Positions 36,338 to 46,774 of a stretch of 64,000 nucleotides of DNA are shown here, one piece after another. Numbering within the stretch: position 1 is the stretch's first letter; each line of letters opens with the position of its first letter. The notes under the pieces were generated by a model that saw only the letters and a program-made list of their open reading frames with translations, ran no database searches and had not been told where the DNA came from. The stretch is taken from positions 30,765,523 to 30,829,522 of the forward strand of contig NC_054878.1 of NCBI RefSeq assembly GCF_018320785.1. The letters are read 5' to 3'. The position numbers were made by a program, and so were the translations under genes. This DNA comes from Cheilinus undulatus. Lineage: Eukaryota; Chordata; Actinopteri; Labriformes; Labridae.

Positions 36338-36446
36338 ATGTTCTTCTCAGATGGGACTCTCTCAGCCGTCACTTATGCGCTCCTGTTGGGAATAACGTGT
36401 CTGACCGTCCTCTGCGACCACACCAAGGGATCTTCAGACTTTTCAG
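36338..36446 (+). CDS. first coding exon of an EVA1-family gene (eva1c-like), partial
   Basis: Seen: ATG at 36338-36340, then 36 codons and one base before a CAG|GTTGGC splice donor at 36446/36447. The peptide begins MFFSDGTLSAVTYALLLGIT and continues CLTVLCDHTKGSSDFS. It has a polar start, a hydrophobic core at residues 9-25 and a likely cleavage after the Cys-Asp region, so it reads as a signal peptide. Known: vertebrate EVA1C has a signal peptide followed by Asp-Phe-Ser-Gly and then a SUEL-type lectin domain. The DFS plus phase-1 G junction here matches that arrangement. Inference: this is eva1c or a fish paralogue, with exon 2 outside the window, since I found no SUEL-like exon downstream to 64000. 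Human EVA1A maps close to MRPL19 at 2p12, so an EVA1 relative beside mrpl19 fits. It could instead be the leader exon of an unrelated secreted protein. Confidence 0.5.
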
Positions 36447-39400
36447 GTTGGCTTTTCTCATCATTCTGCAGTTAAAAAAATGTTGCTAGCCTATTTCTCA
36501 GGCATTAAGAAGCGGCGACTCAACAACATGTGCCGCAACCAGCACTTGTTTTACTCTTAAACGGTAAACGTAACACGTGTGGAAATGAAAAACACCAGGG
36601 AAATCCGCATGCATGCTTAAAAAGTTGAACACAAGCCTCATCACAACCTAAGGAGGCGGATTTTGAAGTGTGTCGCATCAACTCCTCTGAGGACGGCCCG
36701 TGCCTGTGGCGTGCTCCAGCATGCACTCTCAAATGTTTGCTCCATAAACCGAGCAGAAGACAACTTAAAGACGCGGAAAAGACCCGTATTGTGCTTATCT
36801 GTTGGCCAGTCCTGACACAGTTAGCTAGTATTGACCCATATAGCTTCCCCTTAACTAAAGCCATTTGCACTATATGATAGGGATAATGGCTGGGTTTATC
36901 AACTGCAAGACATATCCCATTGATGCAACTGAGATAAATGGGATAGTGAGGTTAATGTGTCACTAGATGGGAGCTATTGTCTAGACTTCTGTTGCAGACT
37001 GAGAGAGAAAAAGCAACCTCAGAGCAGTTTTTACGATTTTCTTTGATTAGCACTCTATAAAAGTAGTTGTATTTTGATTACCACAAGTTTAAGAGCCATC
37101 CAGTGTGACTGACTCTTCAGACTTTTACATCCTTCTACTATAGGCCGCATATTACTAAAACTAATGGGGTTTTCTGTGGTGCATTATGGACTATTAAGCC
37201 CAAGGCAAGCCTGCAGGTTTTGTTTACAGTGCCATAAAACAGGAAGGGAGCTTTGTGTTGGTGTTAATTGGCCTCTAATGGGTCTAATGGTTAGAAACAA
37301 GAAGGCCAACACTGTTAGGGAAAGGTGCTAAAGAGCAGATGTATGTTACATGTGTGAGCTATGTGTATGAATGTGTGTGCTGTGTGTCCATGTCGTCGCC
37401 TAATGAGCTGCTAAAGATTGCAGTGTAGTGAAGGCTGTTAACAAGGTTCATTTGTGTAATTGCAGCGCATGAGGCAGTGGAGGTTAGTTTGGATATTAAT
37501 GCTATGACCAAGTAGTCAAATGTTATTCATTAAGCTGGGAGGGAAAACAAAGCTGTTTGGGTTAGGCTTACCAATAACTACAGCAACATGTAGTTCAAAT
37601 GCTAATGTCAAAGTGAACAGTTTATGTTAAAATTGTTCTGAAAGTTTATCCCCGGGCCTTTTAATAGCTAAATTGCATACATTTTAGCACTTCCTGCTCC
37701 ATTGTCTCAAATCTATAGGATATTGAATGACTTTATGGTAAGATGCCCAAAATAAGGTCTGAGGTGAAAACTTAAGATATTTAAACTTTTTTAATCGCAA
37801 ATACTACATCTGGAAGCATTATCATGTTAAACAAAAGGTAGGTGCTACAGGGGGCTAACTAAGGAGCTAGTCACACGGATTAGTATTACTTGTGGACCTC
37901 TGATAATTTGTGAATTACCCCCTGACATCAGTGTTTGCTGATACACATTCACACAGGATAAGTAACGTCTGTAGTATACTCAAATTTACAGACATTTCTG
38001 CACTACAGCAGCAATGAAAACACAACAATAGCTCCCCTCAGATCAGCTGTTGTAGCCCAATCACTGAATGTTAAGTGACATTTCAAGATGTAACGTATGT
38101 TATGCATGAAATGTATGGGGTAAATAATACTGATTTAAGATCAGGTACAGGTAAAGAGAAGCTGTAGGAGGCAGAGCTGAAGTGTTGTACATAATAAGAG
38201 AGCAGCGGTGCCACACATGCGCCAGGAACATTCAGTTTAAATGAATAAATCAAGCAAGATGAAGTTATTTGTCAATATAAGATAAAATCATTTTTTTAAT
38301 TAGATAAAGAATAAGGAGTTGTAAAAAACACATAAACACCACCCTTAATTACAGAGATGCTGATTCACATGGGATTAGTATTACATGTGGGCCTGCATGC
38401 GTGTTGAAATATGGTTGTAACAGATATGGTCGATTCGCATGGGATTAAAAACACAGAAACCCCATGCAATTTTCAGAAATTACCAGAGGTTCCCGGGTTA
38501 AAAGCTTATTTTCAGCAATAAACTAAAACCAGTGGGAAAAATTCATAGGCTTTTTGGCAATGATATTGTTGAATTTTACCACTGGACTCTTTAGCAGGAT
38601 GGCTCAGCTGGTTAGCATGAAAAAGCAGCTGTTTTTCTCTACTGTTAGCCAATACTTATATCCTTTATGTACAAGTCTATTGAACAAATATACCTACATT
38701 AAATTAAATAAACACTGTTTTGCTGTCAATTTAGAGCCACTGAGACCGACCATTTCCACATCTGTGTTCACAGAATGCTAACTTGAAAGCTAATGGGCTA
38801 ATACAAGCTAAGCTCATTAAACAAGCTAGGCTAATGTTAGCGCTTTCTCAGTTAGCAACCTCTACTGTTGATCTGTGTGCTCAGATTTTTCACGTGAAAT
38901 TGCTTTGTTTGTTATTTAAACAATCAGAACAATACATTAAAGCAAAAATACATCTATAAATGTTTGGAACAGAAAGGTAGCCTATTTATTTATTGCATCT
39001 TTTTATTCATATATGTATTTATCTATTTACTTAGCTAGCTTAACGCTCTCTACATCCTTTGTGCTAACTCACGGTCATTTACCTGAAGTTAGTTCTTCTT
39101 TGCTGTGATTAAATATTATAATTGATATTATTGCTAAAAATTAGAACAATATTTTTGTTTGTTTGTATTTTTGGTGAATTTATAAACGTGTTTCATGTGC
39201 ACTCACACCGGTTATTATTTATTTTATATTTACTGTTTATTTTAAATGAAACGAGTCAAATAATCAGTCTCACGCATATTTTTGCAGCAGAGATGTTATG
39301 CTGTACACATCATGCAAACATTGAAGCATCATTTTTTTCCAGAATAGTTTGCAAAAACCTTACTTTTTTTCGTACATGTTTTTCTCATTTGAAAAGAGAA

Positions 39401-41458
39401 TGACATACAAAATGCTCATTCCTTTCAATACAGCAATTTACATGGCATCTGCAATATGAGTCAAAATGATCACATTTAGATATCATTTTTCAAAAGTTTT
39501 CCTTCCTTGTTTTCATGATGATTGCTACAAGGCTTTATACTGAACCAATCAGTGAATTTACTACTGAGATCAAAGTACATAAATAGTTATGTTATTCATA
39601 CTAATCCATTCATTATGGTATGCCATCCTTACACTTATGCACAGCCTACAGGAAAGAACGGCTGATGTTTAGTCTAACTAATATTGTGTTGATTCTAATA
39701 AAGGATGATTTATTGCTTGTGTTTGTTAAGAAATACATAGGATGAGGAACTTAAAAACATAACTGCATGTCTGATTTCAATATTGAAAAAGAAAAATTGC
39801 AATTTGATTATTTTCCCAAATAACTGAGCCATATTTTACAAACATATCCCACATCAGTCAAACATATCTAGTTGGAATTTTTCTTTGATAAACAAGGAAC
39901 TGAGATCAGTGGTTGTTTTCCAGAAGGAATGCAGGTGTCAAGTCCCTAAATGCCATCTTGTTTTGTTCATCCTCCCTTTACAGAGATGCTGACCAAGCCT
40001 CGCTGTGAATGAAAAGATGAGAAAGGGGGACTGTGTCAGAATACCTTAGGGACAAAGACCTCCTTCAGTCCCCACATTCTTGCCCAGCTGGAGTCTCCCT
40101 GGAGACCCAGAGAGAGATAGAGAGGAGGGCTTTGACTGACAGGTGGTGCCAGGGTGCAGGGTGACAGGAGAGTGGTGGGTTTATATCCAACATCTGTCCA
40201 TCAGATGGCTGGACTTGTGACAGTGGACAATCTAGTGATATGACTGAAGATCCGTCACAGTGGTGCTGAAACCAACTGTTGATTCCCAGAGAAATGTTTT
40301 TATTTCATGTATTTAGGTCATGTTGACATCGGGGCTAATGGTAGTTTTTTATTTCATGATATAAGGAAAACAAACAATGTTGGTAGGTAATTTAAGCCTG
40401 TATCGTCCCCTGTCATCATCCTCTATTATAAAGCTGCCTCAACAGCTAATTAGAGGTATGGAGTACGCTGTGCAACACTTGAAAGCCCCCAGGCTGAGGG
40501 AGCTAGCATGCTGGCTAATTCATGCTATTTGTTTTGCAAGCTGTCAGTACTTTTCTAGTGTTATTTTTGCCACAGAACCATTAACACAGATATAATGTGT
40601 CTCCTCATGTATGCATATGTTCAGAATGCACATTCAGGAGGTTACCATACGTTGCATATTTTCCTTATTATGTCAAGTAGTTTAGTGGGGTTTCCTTTCA
40701 TCAGTTTTAGTTCACATTGAACCCCAGTGTTGTCACTGTGAGCTTCAAGTAGTGGATCTGTTTTTTTCCTTTTTCTTAAGTGGCTTAACTTTATGGTACA
40801 GATGGATAAAAGTTTATTATTTGTGTCAAGCATCAAACAAGGAAAAGGGAAAGGACAATCATTTGAAAAAGCATTAAACTGTAGCAGGTAGTTCAAACTC
40901 CTGGTAAACTCTGTGACACTGCTGAAAGGTTACGGTGAAGCAACTTCTCCACCATAAAACCCTGCAGCCAAAACCCTATTTAACCCGAGTCAATGGGATG
41001 TGAGGCTGTTGAGGGGCCAAGAGGTCAACTGAGGTCAACCCACAGAGAGTGTGAGTGTGGTTAGGGGGAGTTATCATCCATCTTATTCTGTGTTCCCCTT
41101 TGTTTCCCTCATCACACATGTTGACCACTGTGGGGAAAGGCTGAATCAAAGTCAACAACACACCAGATTTAGGGCATTGCAATCGAATTCAAAGGATGAT
41201 GATGTGTATGTATGAGCTCCTCAATTCAGTCAGTAGTTACCTTTAAATTTACATCTTTTGATTGTCTTCAGTAATTAGTGTGAGGAAAAGAGTTTAGCTA
41301 TTTGAACATATTTGAATGTAGACCATTCCTCTGACAGAAATAGAAAGTGTTGATCTGTCGAATCAGGATTAAAAACTATGCTGATCACTTTAAATTTAAA
41401 TTTGCCAGTTTTCCCATAGTTTTGTATCTACTATAGTTTTTTAGACCCTTAAATGCAT
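36447..41458. other. presumed start of eva1c-like intron 1
   Basis: Follows the phase-1 donor. Three loosely similar CACRYGGGATTAGTATTAC-type words occur near 37870, 38362 and 38429. An eroded AGGGCTGGGC-family copy lies at about 39270-39835. No exon was recognised. Confidence 0.4.
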
Positions 41459-41636
41459 AAGGCCTAGTGGTTTAAGGTGCGCCCGATGTATGCGGGCAGC
41501 CCGGGTTCCAATCTGGCCTGTGCCCTTTCCTGCATGTCTCTCCCTGCTTTCTCGTCCCTGTTTCCGCCTCTTTCCACTGTCCTCCTCTATCAATGAAGGC
41601 ACAAAAAGCTTAAAAATGAATCTAAAAAAACCCCCG
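41459..41636 (+). mobile_element. tRNA-derived SINE
   Basis: A box CTAGTGGTTTAAGGTG, then B box GGGTTCCAATCTGG (41502-41516), then CTTTCCTGCATGTCTCTCCC and an A-rich tail. CATAAG occurs at both boundaries as a short target duplication. The head looks like a Leu/Ser-class tRNA. Confidence 0.85.
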
Positions 41637-41770
41637 CCATAAGATACAGAGGAAGGCAGCTTTGCTTTCATTCCAAAATTGTTCTGAGTAATGTATACCA
41701 CTACTAAACAGGACTTACTCCTGTTAAGAAAAACTAGCCGAGGCCTTATTTTCCCAGCTAAATTTGAAAT

Positions 41771-42150
41771 GTGAAACCTAAAAGACAGTCCCTGATCTAA
41801 TCAGATCCCCAAGGTATTTGAACTGTTCACGTTCAATGTTTACATCATGTAATGTGATCAACACATCATTCTGTCTAGAGCAAATCATATATTTGTTTTG
41901 TGGGGGTTGAAAATCACTTTGAGACAGACAGGAGCTTGCTGTAAAAGTAAAAATCAGTCTGTAGCTGTGAGAGGGCTTGACTAGTGGAGGGTGCAGAGAG
42001 GTATACAATATAATCATCTGCATAAAGATGGAGTTTCTAATATTGTATTTGTGCTGCAATGTCATTTATATGGATAGTAAAAGTGGCCCAAGGATGGAAC
42101 CCTGGGGTACTCCTTTGCTGACTTCTATATAGGACGACTTAACTTTATCT
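41771..42150 (-). pseudogene. non-LTR retrotransposon reverse-transcriptase fragment
   Basis: On the minus strand the words GVPQGSILGPLL and, in another frame, LYADDYIVY (the YADD catalytic motif) lie in the right order, followed by IEREQFKYLGDLI. The frame is broken between the motifs. This is a decayed LINE, class not assigned. Confidence 0.8.
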
Positions 42151-43585
42151 GTGCTTCTGTAATGTAGCATCTGTGTCACTCTGCCTGGATGCTAGCTGGC
42201 TGTGGGATTTTTATGCCAGTTTTCTGTCCAACCACCACATTTCCTGCTTGCTTGTGTACAGGAAACCGTGACAGCAGCAGTGTTTTCAGTAGTTTATGTT
42301 TCTTTTGATTGTTGACGGAAATTAGTTTTGGATCTTTTTTGACTGTGTGATGTAAAAATTCTCAGGAGCTTGATCCTGTTGATCCACAGATCAGCTACAT
42401 TTGTCAAATTCTCTAAGCTGCGTGACACTGCAGCCAAATCAACACAGACACACAAATCCGCCAAAGCTATTACCCCATGGGCTAGTCCTGGATTAGGCTA
42501 CCCCTTACCGCATACCCTCACACTTACACACAAACACACCCCGCCACCTATAACTGAGCGCCTACTCCATGGCCCTCAATTCTTAATCCGCTCAGATTTT
42601 GGAGTGGCCAGGGGTAAGAGTAGCATATTGAGACCTACGCTCTCCTCTCCTATGAGCCCCCTTCTCTTCCCTTCCCCCCTCTTTGGTCCCCTGCTTTCTT
42701 CCCCTCCACCTCCTTGCTGTCTGCCGCTCCTCCCCAGGGCTTGCCTGATCACTGTTTCTGTGTCTGTGTGCACCAGGTGAGCTCTGTCTAAACAAATCCT
42801 GCCTCTCTCTTGTTTTGTCTACTGTGGTGGAGGCAGGCGGCGAGGCGGACAGCGAGGGCCTGGCATAAGGCTGCTTTTCTCTCCAGCTGAAAAGAGAGGG
42901 GGGTTTTTCTTTTCAAAGAAGCGTTTGCTGTGAGTAAGTTCACAAAGGAGTGATTTGTCAAGAAACTTTTGATTCATAGCATGATTGTGTCAAAGCATAG
43001 AATAACAATGGGGGACTGAATGTCTTTATATCACAACTGTTTTATGTGCTGCCGCTGGTTATATAAAAATAATCACCAGCCAGCTCTCCCCCTTATTTAA
43101 CATCTAAAATCTGTGCCAAATCTGCAGACAGGTTGCATTTTTCAGGAGGATTTGTTTGGGGCTTGATAGCATTTTATCAACTCTGAATCTGGTTTTTGAA
43201 TCCGCTTACCAAGTCTAAATCCTTTCAGATCCTTTAAGAAATCCATGGAGGTGTTGCTTTCATAACAATAAAGAAAAGTAAGGTAAAGCTATCTTAAAAC
43301 ATAAGATCAACAACTGTGAGAATGACAGTCAAATGGCTAGAGCAGACTCCTGTTGTGCATCGCTCATGGCCAATTGAATTATCAGATAAATTGAAGAACA
43401 TAAAGTACCAATTTCACATGAAACTCATTGTGTGTTTTAAAGCAAGACGGCGTATTTCAGTTCCCATAAAGGAACTGGAAATTTTCCTCTTAAAGATCAC
43501 AGTAAAAGTCAAACAAACTCGTTCTATGTTTCTCTCATTGCACCATACAAAAGACAATATAGAATATAAGCCATTGTCCCCTGAT
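42151..43585. other. non-coding stretch with a pyrimidine-rich patch
   Basis: C/T-rich sequence at about 42640-42740 explains the long frames on both strands there. No exon was supported. Confidence 0.4.
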
Positions 43586-44110
43586 CAAGGCTGCCCCTAG
43601 GGGGGATAAAGGGGGGAGCTTTGGGACCGTCCAAATTAGAGGCCCATGGAGGTCAGCAAAATCAGGGTCCACTGTAAAGTTAAGCTGATAACCATATTTT
43701 ATTTTAGGCTGAAAAACAACCACTCTTATCGAAGCAACAAAACATGAATTTTAGTTAATTATACTGAAATACAAATATAGCCTTTTAAAAAGTAAACCCC
43801 TTTTCTAGAAACAGTTTAACCTTTTTATTGGTAATGTTAACCATGTAGATGGGCACATTTGAGCAAAACTATCAGGAAATTAATATCATACTTTATAGTT
43901 AGGCCATAATGGGCAGAAACATAAGGATGCCAGAAAAGAAGGCAAAAGAAGTAGACAACTTTGAAAGACTACATACTTGTGAAAAGAGGATAAGGCAGTT
44001 AAAGAGTGGCAACAGTGGGTTAAAACTGGCCAAAAGAAGTGGACAAAAAAAAAAGGAATTAGGAGGCAAAATTGGCAAAAACGCTGCAAAAAAGATTAAA
44101 CGTGGCAAAG
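43586..44110. mobile_element. second copy of the core found in the hAT-like element at 15065
   Basis: 43586-43735 aligns with 15185-15340 (ATGGAGGTCAGCAAAATCA, TCCACTGTAAAGTTAAGCTG). At 43970-44110 it ends in the same AAAGTGGCAA-type minisatellite. Terminal repeats were not seen. Confidence 0.75.
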
Positions 44111-44129
44111 AAGTGGAAGTTAGTAGAAG

Positions 44130-45080
44130 TCAGTTCAGGCAGGGCACTGCTATGATCTCACGCAAGTCCCTCAGCTGACAGCCAGCTGATTTGCTCTAAG
44201 CATGCTCTTGGCTTATTACTCTCATGCTGCCTTATTTAGGCCCCAATAACAAATTCAGGAGTATACACAAAAGTTTTTTTGTCATATTGGCGTTTCATCC
44301 ACGCGGAAAAGGCATTTTGGGAGGCTGTAAACAATATTTTTTAAACCAGCTCCCAGAGTGCACAAATCTGTAAACGACTACTGTTTCGTCTCTGTGTGGA
44401 CGGCCAATGGCGTCTTTCTTGAAATAATTACATCATGCATAGTGTAGTTCTCTTAAGACGCCTGCGCAGGTCCAGCCAAAACAACAATGGTGGATTACAG
44501 GGTTGTGTTTGTGCTGCAGAAGCTACTGAGCTTGTTATAGCTTTTACAGCAAAATTTGATGCTCCTTAACCACCACCGTGAATCGCATACACCAGATGTT
44601 CTTAAATCCAACACGGAGAACAATCAGAAAGAAAGAAAGAAGAAAGTTTGTATTAGTTTTCTGTGATCATCTTCTCTCCTTTGGTGCATTTCTGTGGCAG
44701 CGTTACAGCGCCACGTACAGGCTTGGCATATAAACTACAGCGTTTTCAGTTGTTTTCAGTGGTTCTGTGCTTACGCGGATATTTCCTGAAACGATCTCGT
44801 CTTTACGGAAAACTTTTTCAAAACGAAACAGCAATATATCATTTTCATCTCGGTGTGCACGGGGCCTTGAACTGCTCTTGCCTGGCTATGCTCTGCCACT
44901 CTGCATCCTGCTCCTGCAACCCTCCTCCACCCCAGCTCCTCCTTCATTCATGTCATTCTGTTGTCTTTGCTGCCAGCTCTGATCTGGGGGTTTTTGCTGC
45001 TTCTCTCCCTGCCTTGGACTTCCCTTACTGGCATAAGAAGGGCAGGAACATGTGCTGTTCTGGCCTGATGCTTTCCATGT
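44130..45080. mobile_element. dispersed repeat, interrupted by an insertion (copy 1)
   Basis: 44130-44237 plus 44868-45080 align with the reverse complement of 55590-55940, including GCTGACAGCCAGCTGATT, GAACTGCTCTTGCCTGG, CTCTGCCACTCT and CCTCCTCCACCCCAGCTCCT. Confidence 0.85.
44238..44867. mobile_element. 630-bp insertion with AGGCCCC inverted ends
   Basis: Begins AGGCCCC and ends GGGGCCT, lying exactly where the other copy of the host repeat (55827-55830) is uninterrupted. The interior is non-coding, with GTTTTCAG and CACGCGGAAAA words near the ends. A PIF/Harbinger-type MITE is possible; the class is not proven. Confidence 0.8.
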
Positions 45081-46413
45081 AACAGCCGCCAACAGGTTAT
45101 AAAACAGTGTTTGACTTTTAATATGTCCCAAATATTCTTGCCTTTTCAGTTTCAAAACCAAAAGAGAAGTGGCAGCATAACAAAAATCAACCTTCGTCAG
45201 TGTATGTAAGCTTGGGGGCTCTTAAGAGAGGGGTTATTCTTGCCTCGTGTTACAGAAAAGCATGTCTAGTATGCTCAGAATTTATTGCTGAGATTTAAAA
45301 ATTGTATCTGTGTGTATAGGGGGGCATGTAGCACAAATAGCCCTACAGTGCTAGTTATGTACAGCAATATAAATGTCAAGTTAAACTTCTTGTTTTTGCT
45401 ATACATTTCTCTTGCAACGAGTAATAATTGTTGTAAAATGTGCAGGTAAGAACCTTTCTGGTGAAGACTTAGGAGATGTAGAAACTTCTGGATGTGCTTT
45501 CCTCTGTGTGCTGTGATGGCACAGCGTGTGGGCGGTGTGTGTGTAATTTAAGGTGGAAGTCTGGCATGGCACAACATAATAGCAATGAAAGACATGACCT
45601 ACTGTGTTAGCACCTCCCCTGGATACGATAAGTACATAAACAAACACACACACAAAGCAGAGGTTGACATCATGTCGAGGAACAACAATATTGTGTTGTT
45701 GATGAGAGATGAGTGTTTACAAGAGGAAACAACTCTCCCCCGATGTTAATTAAAGGTCAGCATGAGGAAATTAAATTTACCTGCGCCACAATGCAATAGA
45801 ATGAAGTTTATAAAATCACAGTTTCACTGAGAAGAATTTATCAGATAAAGTTTGTTACACAGCTTAAGCACTCAAAATGAATCAAATCTTTTCTTCTGTC
45901 TTACCATAATAACATTGTGCTGGAGGAATTTCTTGAGTAGAAGGACAAAGCATTGACGACATGAGTGTTGACAAGATTAATGAGAAAATGTGTTCAAAGG
46001 AGATGTAGCCTCAAAGGCGAGCTCTGCATGTCAAGTCCCAGCAGATAAGCCATTTGAATGTGCATCAGTTAAAATATGTTTTTGTCTTGTTGCCAAGATT
46101 TGTGTGGGAAAAGATTACATCCTGACTGAGGTAACACTTGAGAAATAATTGGGCTGCTGTTGGGGCAATATTACACTAAATTAATTCCTGTTATCCTAAC
46201 AAGGTCCTGGTACCATTTAAAAGATAGACACACGTTTGAAATCAGTGAATGTTTTAAAGGTGCCAGCGCGTAATCAGTACTTGAATCCATTTATTTTTTA
46301 CAGATATTTTTAGAGTGCTTTTTATGCCCGCATTCGTAGAGGAGGACTGTGGGTAGAGTAGATAGAACAGGGATGAGAGTGGAGGACATTTGGGAAAGAA
46401 GCCACATGCCGGA
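45081..46413. other. non-coding stretch, repeat-poor
   Basis: 45750-46260 is unusually free of recognisable repeats and might include regulatory sequence. No exon was recognised. Confidence 0.3.
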
Positions 46414-46730
46414 CTAGGGCTGGGCAATTAATCGCAAATTAGATTAAATTACAATATGGCCTGCTGCAGTTTTCAAATCGCAGAAGGTGCAATATTTCCT
46501 TGACCTGAAATTTGTGTCAAAATACCAGTTTAAACCTTTTTTGCTGCAGAGATGTTATGCATTATATTTCATGCAATCACTCTAGTGGCATATTTTGAGA
46601 GTAGTGTACAAAAAAGATCATATTTTCTTTGTGTATTTTTTTTGTCATTAGATATTAGAATTATATAAACATTATCATTCCCTCTAATACAACAGTTCAT
46701 ATCCAATTAGCAAAATAAGTCAACCCCCCC
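46414..46730. mobile_element. MITE copy of the AGGGCTGGGCAATTAATC family
   Basis: Left end CTAGGGCTGGGCAATTAATC. The interior shares GCAGAGATGTTATGC with the eroded copy at about 39285. The right end runs into the CA tract. Confidence 0.65.
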
Positions 46731-46731
46731 T

Positions 46732-46732
<1 letters not shown>

Positions 46733-46770
<38 letters not shown>
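46733..46770. repeat. (CA)n microsatellite
   Basis: About 19 CA units. Confidence 0.97.

Positions 46771-46774
<4 letters not shown>

Noticed and set aside
44663..45082. 139-codon plus-strand frame rich in Ser, Cys and Leu
   Set aside because: It spans the junction of a 630-bp insertion and its host repeat, so it is a composite of two mobile sequences.
45520..45540. Cys-Asp-Gly codons as a possible EVA1 SUEL-lectin exon
   Set aside because: The surrounding codons do not match the lectin family, and no acceptor in the right phase precedes them.
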